NCBI GenBank assembly: GCA_963716525.1
Contig: OY970315.1
Coordinates: 806,001-870,000, forward strand
Reading direction: 5' to 3'
DNA from: JBBREP01 sp963716525
GTDB lineage: Bacteria; Actinomycetota; Acidimicrobiia; IMCC26256; PALSA-610
DNA length: 64,000 bases
The notes below the pieces were generated by a model, which was given only the letters and a program-made list of their open reading frames with translations, was not told the origin of the DNA and did not search any database. A program made the translations under genes and the position numbers. Each line of letters begins with the position of its first letter. Positions within the stretch are counted from its first letter, which is position 1. Below are positions 8,156-16,417 of this stretch, piece after piece.

Positions 8156-9250
8156 GTGAAGCTTCTCCCTGCACGCCGCAGTGCCAAGTATGGTGCCGGC
8201 ACGCTCGCGCTCGCGCTCGCGCTCGCCGCCTGCGGCAGCAGCAGCAACAAGTCGTCGGACACCACCGCCAGCAACGCGGGCACCTCGGGCAGCAGCTCGC
8301 TGAACGCCACGCTGAATGGCTCGGGCAGCACATTCCAGCTGCCGTTCGAGCAGGCGCTCATCGCCAAGTTCACCCAGGACAATCCCGGCGTGAAGATCAA
8401 CTACCCCGGCGGCGGGTCGTCGAAGGGCAAGGCCGATCTCGCTGCAGGGCTCGTCGACTTCGCGGGCTCCGACAGCCTCCTGAAGGACTCGGAGGTCTCG
8501 GCGCTGAACGGCAAGACCGCCCTGTACTTCCCGATGGCCGCGGCGCCCGTGACGGTCTCGTACCACTTGAGCGGGGTCTCCGACTTGCAGCTCAGCCCGA
8601 ACACGATCGCCGACATCTTCCAGGCCAAGGTCAAGAAGTGGGACGACCCCGAGATCAAGGCCGACAACCCGAGCGCGAGCCTGCCGTCGACTGCGATCAC
8701 CGTGGCACACCGGGCCGACGGCTCGGGCACCACGAACAACTTCACCCACTTCCTCACGCTCGCCGCGCCGAACTGGACGCTCGGCAAGGGTGACACGGTC
8801 AACTGGCCGGCCGGCACGCAGTCGGGCCAGGGCAACGCCGGCGTCGCGACGGTCATCACCCAGACCGACGGCGCGATCGGCTACGTCGACTACGCCGACG
8901 CGAAGGCCGCGAACCTCACGTTCGCCAAGGTCAAGAACGCCGCCGGCGAGTACCAGGCTCCCACGACCGACGGTTCGTCGAAGGCCATCGCCGGAGCGAC
9001 AGTCGCCGACGACCTCACCTACGCTCCCCAGAACGCGCCGGGGAGCGGCGTGTACCCGATCACCGCACCCACGTGGATCCTCGTGTTCGAGAAGCAGACC
9101 GACAAGGCCAAGGGTGACGCGTTGAAGGCGTACCTGAACTTCATGCTCACCACCGGTCAGCAGATCGCGCCGACCGTCAACTACGCGCCGCTGTCGAGCG
9201 ACCTCGACCAGAAGGCGATCGCGCAGCTCGACAAGCTCCAGATCGGCTGA
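8156..9250 (+). CDS. pstS: Phosphate-binding lipoprotein PstS
   Basis: The extracytoplasmic receptor of the phosphate importer, 364 residues. A basic N-region, hydrophobic stretch and lipobox LAAC (Cys26) indicate a lipid-anchored protein, followed by a Ser/Thr/Asn-rich linker. Phosphate-site motifs are visible: GSGSTFQLP, a DFAGSD segment, and HRADGSGTTNNF. GTG 8156 is set by GAAAGGGG seven bases upstream. It is first in pstS-pstC-pstA and preceded by the PHO-box array. Confidence 0.95.
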   Translation: MKLLPARRSAKYGAGTLALALALAACGSSSNKSSDTTASNAGTSGSSSLNATLNGSGSTFQLPFEQALIAKFTQDNPGVKINYPGGGSSKGKADLAAGLVDFAGSDSLLKDSEVSALNGKTALYFPMAAAPVTVSYHLSGVSDLQLSPNTIADIFQAKVKKWDDPEIKADNPSASLPSTAITVAHRADGSGTTNNFTHFLTLAAPNWTLGKGDTVNWPAGTQSGQGNAGVATVITQTDGAIGYVDYADAKAANLTFAKVKNAAGEYQAPTTDGSSKAIAGATVADDLTYAPQNAPGSGVYPITAPTWILVFEKQTDKAKGDALKAYLNFMLTTGQQIAPTVNYAPLSSDLDQKAIAQLDKLQIG

Positions 9251-9284
9251 ACAACACGGCAATGAACCTCGACCGGCACGCAGG

Positions 9285-10244
9285 ATGACGACTCTCCCCG
9301 TCGGTCTCTCCGGCAACAGTCGAGGGCGCTGGGGCGACCGAGCATTTCGCTCGGTCGCCCTCGCGTCGGGCCTGCTCGTCTTCGTGATCCTCGCGTTGAT
9401 CGCGTGGACGACCACGCAGAAGGCTTGGCCCACGCTCAAGTCCGAGGGGGTCGGGTTCGCCACCCACAACCAGTGGTCGCCGAGCACGACGCCGCCGCAC
9501 TTCGGTGCGCTCGCGCTCGTGTACGGCACGGCCCTCACCTCGGTGATCGCGCTCGTGTTCGCGGTACCGGTGAGCTTCGGCATCGCGCTGTTCATCACCG
9601 ACCTCGCGCCCAAGCGCCTCGGTCACGCAGTCACGTACATCATCGACCTGCTCGCATCGATTCCCTCGGTGGTGTACGGCCTCTGGGCCGCGTACACGCT
9701 CGGCCCGAACATCCAGGATTGGTTCAAGCGCATCGGTGACGCCACGTCGTCGATCCCGGTCCTCAACTCGCTCTTCGGTGGCACCACCGAGGGCCGCAGC
9801 TTCATGACAGCTGGGATCATCCTCGCGGTGATGGTCACGCCGATCATCACGTCGCTGACGCGTGAGGCCATCGCTACGGTCCCCGAGAGCGAACGGGCCG
9901 GCCCGCTGGCGCTCGGCGCGACGCGCTGGGAGGCGCTCCGCGTCGCTGTGCTGCCGCGCGTCCGCAGCGGGATGGTCGGCGCCGTGATGCTCGGTCTGGG
10001 CCGTGCCCTGGGCGAAACGATCGCCGTCGCGCTCGTGATGGGCGGAAGCCCCCAGATCACGGCGCACGTATTCAACTCGGGCTCGACGCTCGCGGGCATC
10101 ATCGCACTGCAGTTCGGTGAGGCGACCGGCACGTTTCGATCTGCGCTCATCGCCTGCGGTGTGCTGCTGTTTGCCATCACGATCGTCGTCAACACGACCG
10201 CGCGCGCGATCGTGCGCCGCAGCGAACGGCACCTGTACGCATGA
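9285..10244 (+). CDS. pstC: Phosphate ABC transporter permease PstC
   Basis: An integral membrane permease of 319 residues forming the channel with PstA. The first transmembrane helix follows RWGDRAFRSVALASG; about six helices in all. The EAA-type coupling region ESERAGPLALGATRWEALRVAVLP contacts PstB. Its stop overlaps the pstA start (ATGA). A perfect 12-bp inverted repeat lies inside codons 16-26, between the abundant binding-protein gene and the permease genes. No good ribosome site precedes ATG 9285, but the conserved GDRAFR segment shows translation begins upstream of it. Confidence 0.93.
   Translation: MTTLPVGLSGNSRGRWGDRAFRSVALASGLLVFVILALIAWTTTQKAWPTLKSEGVGFATHNQWSPSTTPPHFGALALVYGTALTSVIALVFAVPVSFGIALFITDLAPKRLGHAVTYIIDLLASIPSVVYGLWAAYTLGPNIQDWFKRIGDATSSIPVLNSLFGGTTEGRSFMTAGIILAVMVTPIITSLTREAIATVPESERAGPLALGATRWEALRVAVLPRVRSGMVGAVMLGLGRALGETIAVALVMGGSPQITAHVFNSGSTLAGIIALQFGEATGTFRSALIACGVLLFAITIVVNTTARAIVRRSERHLYA
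9332..9360 (+). promoter_or_regulatory. Perfect 12-bp hairpin at the 5' end of pstC
   Basis: GGGCGACCGAGC (9332-9343) and GCTCGGTCGCCC (9349-9360) are perfect complements around the loop ATTTC. It lies just downstream of pstS, inside the pstC coding sequence. A hairpin here could protect the 3' end of pstS mRNA or lower expression of the permease genes relative to the binding protein; that function is inference. Confidence 0.5.
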
Positions 10245-11143
10245 CCACGATCGAGGCGTCGACTCGGTCGATCCGTACCCGCTCGGTCTCTCCGGGTCGC
10301 GCCGCCGCCGATCTCGCGTCGCGCGTCTGGATGATCGCTTCCGTCGTCGTCGCCATCGTGCCCCTCGGGTTCGTCATCTTCCAGGTGGTGTCGAAGGGAT
10401 GGCGCACGGCGACGGCCAGCTTCCCCGACTTCTTCACCAAGCCGCTACCGATCATCACCACGATCGTCGGCGGCGGCATGGCGCCGGCAATCATCGGCAC
10501 GCTGCTCATCACCGGTTTCGCGGCACTGCTCGCCATCCCCCTCGGTGTGCTCGGAGGCATCTACCTCAACGAGTACGGCCGGAACTCGAAGGTGGCCGCG
10601 GTCGTGCGGTTCCTCGCCGACGTGATGAGCGGTGTGCCGTCGATCGTGATGGGCCTGTTCATCTACACGATCTTCACATTGCGCGACGGCTACTCGGGCG
10701 TCGGCGGCTCACTCGCTCTCGCGTGCCTCATGCTGCCCATCGTGATTCGGTCCACCGAGGAGATGCTGAAGCTCGTCCCGTCGGAGCTCCGCCAGGCGAG
10801 CCTCGCGCTCGGCACGCGCCAATGGCGCACGACGCTGTCCGTCGTGCTGCCCGCGGCCGCGGGCGGCATCGTGAGCGGCTCGATGCTCGCGATCGCGCGC
10901 GCGGCCGGCGAGACCGCGCCGCTGCTGTTCACGATCGGCCTCACGAGCACGACGAACACGAACCTCTTCCACGGCACGAACACGACGCTCACGTCGCAGA
11001 TCTACACGGGCGCGTCGCTGTCGTTCCCCGCGGCCCAGGACCGGGCGTGGGCCGCCGCGCTCACGCTGATCGCGATCGTGCTGCTGTGCACGATCGTGGC
11101 CCGGGTCGTGGCCTCGCGCTTCTCCAAGGTCGAGATCGCGTAG
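10241..11143 (+). CDS. pstA: Phosphate ABC transporter permease PstA
   Basis: The second permease, 300 residues, with about six predicted transmembrane helices. PstA features include GVLGGIYLNEYGRNSK, GVPSIVMGLFIYT, and the coupling loop PSELRQASLALGTRQWRTTLSVVLPAA. The start overlaps the pstC stop, fixing the order pstS-pstC-pstA. It is the last gene of the operon; the next gene converges 22 bp away. Confidence 0.94.
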   Translation: MTTIEASTRSIRTRSVSPGRAAADLASRVWMIASVVVAIVPLGFVIFQVVSKGWRTATASFPDFFTKPLPIITTIVGGGMAPAIIGTLLITGFAALLAIPLGVLGGIYLNEYGRNSKVAAVVRFLADVMSGVPSIVMGLFIYTIFTLRDGYSGVGGSLALACLMLPIVIRSTEEMLKLVPSELRQASLALGTRQWRTTLSVVLPAAAGGIVSGSMLAIARAAGETAPLLFTIGLTSTTNTNLFHGTNTTLTSQIYTGASLSFPAAQDRAWAAALTLIAIVLLCTIVARVVASRFSKVEIA

Positions 11144-11165
11144 CCACGCCGGCGTCGCCGCCCGC

Positions 11166-11435
11166 TCACTCCTCGGGGTAGCCGAGGTCCCAGTCGAGCT
11201 CGAGCCGCTCGCGCTCGGCGTCACGGGCGACGCGCTCGCGGTTACGGCGGAACTGCGGGTCGTGCGGCGGCAGGAGCTGCAGGCGGGCCATCACGCGCAG
11301 GCGGAACTCGTCGATCACCTGCGGGTCGCCGAACACGCGGTGCACCTCCCAGTGCGGAGCGACGGGACCGAGGTACACAATGCGGACGTGACCCTGGAGG
11401 GGGAGATCTTGGAGCTCTTCGGGCGTCATGGCCAT
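11166..11435 (-). CDS. Uncharacterised 89-residue protein
   Basis: I do not recognise a family. The protein is hydrophilic with no signal peptide or membrane segment. The N-terminal half could form a small beta-rich unit (GHVRIVYLGPVAPHWEVHRVFG). The C-terminal half is helical and highly charged (RRNRERVARDAERERLELD) and ends in an acidic tail. Codon use and GC match the neighbours, and the frame is clean, which supports a real gene. It may be cotranscribed with the htrA-type gene, which lies behind it on the same strand. Confidence 0.6.
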   Translation of the reverse strand: MAMTPEELQDLPLQGHVRIVYLGPVAPHWEVHRVFGDPQVIDEFRLRVMARLQLLPPHDPQFRRNRERVARDAERERLELDWDLGYPEE

Positions 11436-11459
11436 GGCGCCAAGTGTAGGGGTGGACCC

Positions 11460-12815
11460 TCAGTCGGAGCCGAGTGCGACCGTCGCCGTGTGCCGTGAGC
11501 CGTCGGGCCGCACGTAGATCACCGCAACCTTGTCGCCGGGTTGGTGGCGGCGGATGTAGCGCCGCATCTGTTCGACGGTGGCCACCGTGCGCCCGTCGAG
11601 CGACACGATCACGTCGCCGCGCGCGATGCCGGCACGCGCGGCGGCCGTCGATGCGTTGACCTGGACGACGTAGGCACCGGCGCTCACCTTGAGGTGATCC
11701 TGGGTCACGAGCGCCGGCGTGACGTCCTGGCTGGTGACACCGAGCAGCGCGTGATGGGCCGTGCGACCCGCGGCGAGATCGGTGATGAGCGGTTTCGCGG
11801 CCGAGATCGCGATCGCAAAGCCCACATTGTTCGCATCGGTGGGCGGTGCGATCGCAGTGTTGATGCCGACCACCTGGCCCTGCGCGTTCACGAGCGGTCC
11901 GCCCGAGTTGCCGGGATTGATGGCGGCGTCGGTCTGCAACGCGCCGTACAGCGTGTTGCCGTTCTCCTCGGGCACGTCGCGGTCGATCGCCGACACGATG
12001 CCCGAGGTGACCGAGATGCCGAGATTCAGCGCGTTGCCCACCGCCACCACCGGGTCGCCCACCGACAGCGCGTCGGAATCACCGAGAACCGCGGTCGCGA
12101 GATTGTGGCGGGGGATCGTGACGACGGCGAGGTCGTCCGTGGCATCGACACCCCTGGCAGTGGCCGGCGCCACGTCGCCGTTCGGGAGCTGCACCTGGAT
12201 CGTATCGGCGCCGTCGACCACGTGCGCGTTCGTGACGATCGTGCCGTTCGGGTCGATCACGATGCCGGTGCCGGCCGCCGAGCCGTCGGCCGTCGAGATC
12301 TTGATGCGCACGACCGCGGGCTGGATCCGTGCCAGCACGGCATGAATGTCGATCCCGCCGGCACCACTCTGCGGCAGCGGCACCGTGTCACCGGCGCCCG
12401 CACCGGTGATGGACGCGGGTGTGGTCGCCGACGACGACGCCGTCGTCGACGTCGTGTCGCGGAACGCGACGAACAGCAGGCCGGTCACGAGCGACGCTAC
12501 GAGTGCCCCCACCAACGCCGCAAGCAGCACCGGCCGCCCGCTGCCGCGCGCCGGTGCGGCGCGCTCCGGCTGCGGTTGCGGGCGCGGCGGCACGCTCACG
12601 GGCCCCGCGTTCGCGGCGGTCGACCACCACGGCGTCACCGGCGGTCGCACGGGCTCGGCGGCCAGAGTCGGTGCCGTGTGCTCCGCCCGAACCTCGGGTA
12701 CACCGTCGTCCATGGCCGTCCAGCTCGGTTGCGCGACCGACGGCGCCACGCCCTCGCCGGGACTCTCGCCGGGACTCTCGACGGGATTCTCTGGGGTCGG
12801 GGCGTCGTCATCCAT
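11460..12815 (-). CDS. HtrA/DegP-like membrane-anchored serine protease with PDZ domain
   Basis: A 451-residue protease for envelope protein quality control. An acidic, proline-rich cytoplasmic N-terminus (about 100 residues, with short ESPGESPGEG repeats) leads to one transmembrane helix (VLLAALVGALVASLVTGLLFVAF). The trypsin-like domain has His in TNAHVVDG, Asp in DDLAVVTI and Ser in NPGNSGGPL. A C-terminal PDZ domain (about 350-445) includes AGIARGDVIVSLDGR. ATG 12815 is chosen for the preceding GAGGAAC; the frame is open to 12932. This is the actinomycete PepD/HtrA layout. It is divergent from a whiB gene across a nested dyad. Confidence 0.92.
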   Translation of the reverse strand: MDDDAPTPENPVESPGESPGEGVAPSVAQPSWTAMDDGVPEVRAEHTAPTLAAEPVRPPVTPWWSTAANAGPVSVPPRPQPQPERAAPARGSGRPVLLAALVGALVASLVTGLLFVAFRDTTSTTASSSATTPASITGAGAGDTVPLPQSGAGGIDIHAVLARIQPAVVRIKISTADGSAAGTGIVIDPNGTIVTNAHVVDGADTIQVQLPNGDVAPATARGVDATDDLAVVTIPRHNLATAVLGDSDALSVGDPVVAVGNALNLGISVTSGIVSAIDRDVPEENGNTLYGALQTDAAINPGNSGGPLVNAQGQVVGINTAIAPPTDANNVGFAIAISAAKPLITDLAAGRTAHHALLGVTSQDVTPALVTQDHLKVSAGAYVVQVNASTAAARAGIARGDVIVSLDGRTVATVEQMRRYIRRHQPGDKVAVIYVRPDGSRHTATVALGSD

Positions 12816-12917
12816 CGCATGTTCCTCGGCTCGGGCCCAGGTCAGGATGACCACGATTGCGGCGTGCAACCAATCCGGCCTCCGCAGCGTCTGAGAGTTG
12901 ACTGAATGCGGATGAAC

Positions 12918-12952
12918 GGTTCCCGGCACCAAAATGGTGAACTGCGGGAACC
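12918..12952. promoter_or_regulatory. Nested dyad between htrA-type gene and whiB
   Basis: The outer arms GGTTCCCG (12918-12925) and CGGGAACC (12945-12952) are perfect complements. Nested inside, CACCA (12927-12931) pairs with TGGTG (12935-12939) around AAA. It lies in the 170-bp divergent intergenic region, 34 bp from the whiB start. A regulator-binding site controlling one or both genes is likelier than a terminator, because no gene ends here. Confidence 0.5.
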
Positions 12953-12985
12953 ATCAGTGCGTATCCAGCGTTGGAAGGCGTAACT

Positions 12986-13294
12986 ATGGATTCGTTCTCG
13001 CACAGCCCACTCGACGCGCACCTCGACCCGGCAGCGGCCGAGTTCACCTGGATGCGCGACGCCAAGTGCCGCGGCATCGACCCGGCCGAGTTCTTCCCGT
13101 CCGACGGTCTCGGTGTCGACCACGCACGGCGCGTGTGCGACGACTGCCCGGTACGCGCCGAGTGCCTCGAGTACGCGCTCGAATTCCGGATCGAGCACGG
13201 TGTGTGGGGCGGCGCCTCGGAACGCGAACGCCGCCGCATCCTGCGCCGCCGTCGCGGCGACGTGACGGTCGCAGGCACACCCACCTCGAGCTGA
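12986..13294 (+). CDS. WhiB-family Fe-S transcriptional regulator
   Basis: A 102-residue WhiB-like protein. Four cysteines for a [4Fe-4S] cluster are present: one in DAKCRG, then VCDDCPVRAEC. They are followed by the G-V-W-G-G turn and a basic C-terminal patch (RERRRILRRRRG) for DNA or sigma-factor contact. ATG 12986 is chosen because GGAAGG lies seven bases upstream; the frame extends five codons further. WhiB proteins bind sigma factors and control development or redox responses. A second family member is at 15538-15822. Which WhiB subclass this is cannot be settled here. Confidence 0.92.
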   Translation: MDSFSHSPLDAHLDPAAAEFTWMRDAKCRGIDPAEFFPSDGLGVDHARRVCDDCPVRAECLEYALEFRIEHGVWGGASERERRRILRRRRGDVTVAGTPTSS

Positions 13295-13333
13295 ACCGTC
13301 AACCGCGGGCCCGCGCGCTCGCCGCGCGGCTGC

Positions 13334-13522
13334 TCACTGCTCGGACGACGGCTTGTCGTTCGTGCCCGACGGCGTGTTGTTGCTCTTGCCCTCGGCCATC
13401 CCCGCCTTGAACTCGTGCTGGGCCCGGCCGAGCGACCGGGCGAGACCGGGCAGCTTGGAGCCGCCGAACAGCACGAGCACGACTGCGAGGATGATCAACA
13501 GCTCCGGTAGTCCGAGACTCAC
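13334..13522 (-). CDS. tatA: Sec-independent translocase subunit TatA
   Basis: A 62-residue TatA/E protein. It has the short N-terminal membrane helix (LGLPELLIILAVVLVLFG), the hinge GGSKLPGLARSLG, an amphipathic helix and a hydrophilic acidic tail. It oligomerises to pass folded twin-arginine substrates across the membrane. GTG 13522 is chosen because AAAGGA lies upstream and SLGLPEL is the usual family start; the open frame runs to 13570 without TatA-like sequence. No tatB or tatC is in the window. Confidence 0.9.
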   Translation of the reverse strand: MSLGLPELLIILAVVLVLFGGSKLPGLARSLGRAQHEFKAGMAEGKSNNTPSGTNDKPSSEQ

Positions 13523-13573
13523 AGCGGCGTCCTTTCGGGGGCCGGCCGCCGAATAGGGGCAGGCCCGCACGCC

Positions 13574-14605
13574 TCAGGGTACTACCGGTGCCCGCACGAC
13601 CTCCTCGGCCCCGAACGGGTGCAACACGCGAGCGAGCAGCTCGGCGTCGTCGAGCGCGGCGAGTTGGAACGGCACGGCGCCGCAGCCGGCGATGACCGTC
13701 TCGACGCCGAGGTCAGCCCAGCCCGCAACCTGTTCGGCCACCTGGTCGACGGTGCCGACGAGCCGGCCCGGCCGGAACTCGTCGAGCGTCGTGCCGGCGA
13801 GCACACCTGGCGGCGACGACGCGGCGAGGCGCTCGAAGCGCCGCTGCAGATCGCGTTCGTCCTCGCCGCACAGCACGTACAGACCGAGCGAGCGCGGGAC
13901 CGTCGCCGGGTCGCGGTCGGATCGCTCGCACGCCCGCTCCAGCTCCTCGAGCCGTTCCCGGTACGCGCCGGCGGTCCACACCCAGCACGTGTTCCACCCG
14001 GTGCCGAGACGCGCCACGGTGGCGAGCAGCCGGTCGCCCTTGCCGCCGAGGAACACCGGCACCGGCCGTTGCCGCGCGGGTGGATCGTTGCGCGCGCCGC
14101 GCACCTCGTACTCGGCGCCATGGTGGTCGACCGGGCCGCTCGTTCCGTCGAGCATCGCCTGCACGATGGCGGCGTACTCGCCGAGTCGTGTGATGCGCCG
14201 GCCCGGCGGCGGCATCGCGATCCCAATCGCGTCGTAGTCGGGTTCGTACCAGCCGGCGCCGAGGCCGACGTCGAGGCGGCCGCCGCTGACGCGGTCGACG
14301 GTGGCGAGCGCCTTGGCCAGCACCGCGGGGTGGCGCAGCGCTTCGCACAGCACGAGCGAGCCGATGCGGGCCCGCTCGGTGCCCACCGCGAGGGCGGCAA
14401 GCGTGCCGACCGCTTCGGTGACGCCATAACGAGTGCCGTCGCCGCCGTACTTGCGGAGGTCCCACGTCAGATGGTCCGACACCCACAGCGAGTCGTAGCC
14501 CCATGCCTCGGCGCGGCGGGCGACATCGAGCACGAGGTCGACCGACGTGGGGCTCGTGCCGGGCATCGAGCAGTCGTAGTGAGGCAGGGCCAGACCGATC
14601 CGCAC
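13574..14605 (-). CDS. LLM-class, probably F420-dependent oxidoreductase
   Basis: A luciferase-like monooxygenase-fold enzyme of 343 residues with a TIM-barrel layout. Family signatures are MRIGLALPHYD at the start, DSLWVSDHL, the LATVDRVSGGRLDVGLGAGWYEPDY segment, and FLGGKGDRLLATVARLGTGWN. Actinomycete members usually use coenzyme F420 rather than FMN. The substrate is unknown. It sits upstream of tatA on the same strand and diverges from the formiminotransferase-like gene 44 bp away. Confidence 0.85.
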   Translation of the reverse strand: MRIGLALPHYDCSMPGTSPTSVDLVLDVARRAEAWGYDSLWVSDHLTWDLRKYGGDGTRYGVTEAVGTLAALAVGTERARIGSLVLCEALRHPAVLAKALATVDRVSGGRLDVGLGAGWYEPDYDAIGIAMPPPGRRITRLGEYAAIVQAMLDGTSGPVDHHGAEYEVRGARNDPPARQRPVPVFLGGKGDRLLATVARLGTGWNTCWVWTAGAYRERLEELERACERSDRDPATVPRSLGLYVLCGEDERDLQRRFERLAASSPPGVLAGTTLDEFRPGRLVGTVDQVAEQVAGWADLGVETVIAGCGAVPFQLAALDDAELLARVLHPFGAEEVVRAPVVP

Positions 14606-14649
14606 GCGATGGAAGCTACGCGCCGCGGGGCGCCACGTAACCTGCCGCC

Positions 14650-15525
14650 GTGCTCGAGTGCGTGCCGAACGTGTCCGAGGGCCGCGACGAGCACGTGCTC
14701 GACGAGCTGGCCGGCGCGTGCGGGCTGTCGCTGCTCGACCGTCACTTCGACCACGACCACCATCGCAGCGTCTTCACGCTCGCCGGGCCGGGGCCGCGCG
14801 ATGCGGAACAGGCGGTGCGCGACCTCGCGGGCGCCGTCGCCCGGCTCGTGCGCGTCGCCGACCACGAAGGGGCCCACCCGCGCTTCGGCGCGCTCGACGT
14901 GGTGCCGTTCGTGGCGCTCGGCCCGACACGGGCCGAGATGGAGCAGTGCGTCGAGGCGGCACGCTCGTTCGCGCGGTGGTGGTCGGAGGAGCAATCGGTA
15001 CCGTGCTTCCTCTACGACAAGGCCGCGCCGGGCGAGGTCTCGCTCCCCGACGTGCGCCGGCGCGCGTTTCGCATCAGCCGACCCGATTTCGGGCCCGGTG
15101 AGCCGCACCCGGTGCTCGGGGCCACCGCGGTCGGCGCCCGCCCGTCGCTCGTGGCCGTCAACTGCGTGCTCGAGGCCGGCGACGTCGCGGTGGCGAACCG
15201 GATCGCACGCGCCGTCCGTGAGTCCGACGGCGGGCTCCCCGGCGTACGGGCGCTCGCCTTCGAGCTCGACGACGCCGGGCGCGTGCAGGTGTCGATGAAC
15301 CTCGTCGATCTCGAGGCGACCGGCCTGGAGAGCGCCGTGCTCGCCGTGCGCGAGCGGGCGCAGGCCGAGGAGACCGATGTGGAAGCGGTCGAGCTCGTGG
15401 GGCTGCTCCCCGGCCGCGAGATGAACCGCTGCTCGATGGAGTTCCTGCGCTGGGCCGGTATCGACGTCGACCGGACGGTCGAGGCCCGCATCGCCCAGCG
15501 CCTCGCCGAAGCGGCCGGGAGCTAG
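14650..15525 (+). CDS. Glutamate formiminotransferase-like protein
   Basis: A 291-residue protein matching the N-terminal formiminotransferase domains of FTCD. Motifs include LECVPNVSEGRD at the start, HHRSVFTLAG, HPRFGALDVVPFVAL, and QVSMNLVD. It lacks the cyclodeaminase domain, as in single-domain bacterial members. The expected role is transfer of the formimino group between N-formimino-glutamate and tetrahydrofolate in histidine degradation; no other hut gene is present, so the physiological role is open. The GTG start at 14650 follows a 44-bp divergent gap. Confidence 0.85.
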   Translation: MLECVPNVSEGRDEHVLDELAGACGLSLLDRHFDHDHHRSVFTLAGPGPRDAEQAVRDLAGAVARLVRVADHEGAHPRFGALDVVPFVALGPTRAEMEQCVEAARSFARWWSEEQSVPCFLYDKAAPGEVSLPDVRRRAFRISRPDFGPGEPHPVLGATAVGARPSLVAVNCVLEAGDVAVANRIARAVRESDGGLPGVRALAFELDDAGRVQVSMNLVDLEATGLESAVLAVRERAQAEETDVEAVELVGLLPGREMNRCSMEFLRWAGIDVDRTVEARIAQRLAEAAGS

Positions 15526-15537
15526 CCGGCGGGGTGC

Positions 15538-15822
15538 TCAGGCCGAGGCGGTGGCCCGCCGGGCCAGGGCGCGCTGGCGGCGCAGGCGGCGGCGCTCACG
15601 TTCCGACATGCCGCCCCAGATACCGAACTTCTCGCCGTGCCGCAGCGCGTACTCGAGGCACTCCATGCGGACCTCGCAGCTGTTGCACACCCCCTTCGCC
15701 TCCTTCGTGGATGCGCCCCGCTCGGGGAAAAAGAGGTCGGGGTCGACGCCGAGGCAGTTGGCACGCTCCTGCCACCCCTTGTCCTCGGCCTCTTCGAGTG
15801 CAGTCAGCATGAGCTCCCGCAT
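15538..15822 (-). CDS. WhiB-family regulator (WhiB2/WhmD-like layout)
   Basis: A second WhiB-like protein, 94 residues. Four cysteines are present (RANCLG, then VCNSCEVRMEC), followed by GIWGG and a strongly basic C-terminus (SERERRRLRRQRALARR). The short acidic N-terminus (LTALEEAEDKGWQE) recalls the WhiB2/WhmD group, but the subclass is tentative. ATG 15822 follows a GGGGAG stretch; an internal ATG four codons later is possible. It converges with the formiminotransferase-like gene and has a 190-bp upstream region carrying two small palindromes. Confidence 0.9.
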   Translation of the reverse strand: MRELMLTALEEAEDKGWQERANCLGVDPDLFFPERGASTKEAKGVCNSCEVRMECLEYALRHGEKFGIWGGMSERERRRLRRQRALARRATASA

Positions 15823-15912
15823 CGGCTACTCCCCTCTGGCTGGATGGTGTGGGACCTCGCACAAGGTGCGAATGCCGCCGATGGAATTACAGCGGTGTCA
15901 TACTGGCGTGAA

Positions 15913-15959
15913 TTGCGCGAATGCGCAAGAGGGGATCGACAATCCAGCACAACTTTGTG
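15913..15959. promoter_or_regulatory. Two palindromes between msrB end and whiB start
   Basis: TTGCGC-GAAT-GCGCAA (15913-15928) and CACAA-CT-TTGTG (15948-15959) are perfect short palindromes in a relatively AT-rich stretch upstream of the leftward whiB gene and just past the msrB stop at 16013. They could be regulator sites for whiB, or the first could be an msrB terminator. Confidence 0.35.
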
Positions 15960-16012
15960 TGCACTTCGCGCGCTCGGTGGGCAACCGGGGCGCGAATCTC
16001 GACGGACCGCGG

Positions 16013-16417
16013 TCAGTCCGGCGGGTCGAGCTTCAGCGACGCGCTGTTGATGCAGTAGCGGTTGCCGGTGGGGCGGGGGCCGTCGGGGAACAGGTGGCCG
16101 AGGTGGGCGCCGCAGTTCGAGCAGCGCACCTCGGTGCGGACCATGCCGTGGCCGCGGTCGACGAGCTCGTCGATGCCGGCACCGTGGGCCGGCTGCCAGA
16201 AGCTCGGCCAGCCGGTGCCCGAGTCGAACTTGTGCTCGGAATCGAACAGCGGCGCGTCGCAGCACACGCACCGGTACGTGCCCGCGTCGTGGCAGTCCCA
16301 GTAGGCGCCGGTGAACGCGCGCTCGGTACCGGCCCGGCGGGTCACCTCGAACTGCTCCGGCGTCAGCCGCTTGCGGTATTCCTCTTCGCTCGCGGCAGCC
16401 TCGTCCGTGTCGGCCAT
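16013..16417 (-). CDS. msrB: Peptide-methionine (R)-S-oxide reductase MsrB
   Basis: A 134-residue zinc-type MsrB that reduces methionine-R-sulfoxide in proteins. The structural zinc pairs are in CVCCDAP and CSNCGAHLGH, and the nucleophile Cys is in RYCINSASL. SGTGWPSFWQP is the usual substrate-loop motif. The start shares a base with the stop of the VWA gene (TGATG), so it is coupled to it. It probably repairs oxidised methionines, perhaps serving the upstream AAA+/VWA pair; that link is inference from position. Confidence 0.93.
   Translation of the reverse strand: MADTDEAAASEEEYRKRLTPEQFEVTRRAGTERAFTGAYWDCHDAGTYRCVCCDAPLFDSEHKFDSGTGWPSFWQPAHGAGIDELVDRGHGMVRTEVRCSNCGAHLGHLFPDGPRPTGNRYCINSASLKLDPPD

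Noticed and set aside
7289..9250. A 653-codon open frame joining PhoU and PstS
   Set aside because: The PhoU C-terminus reads correctly in another frame after a one-base correction, and PstS has its own ribosome site, start and lipoprotein signal at 8156. The fusion is caused by the frame break.
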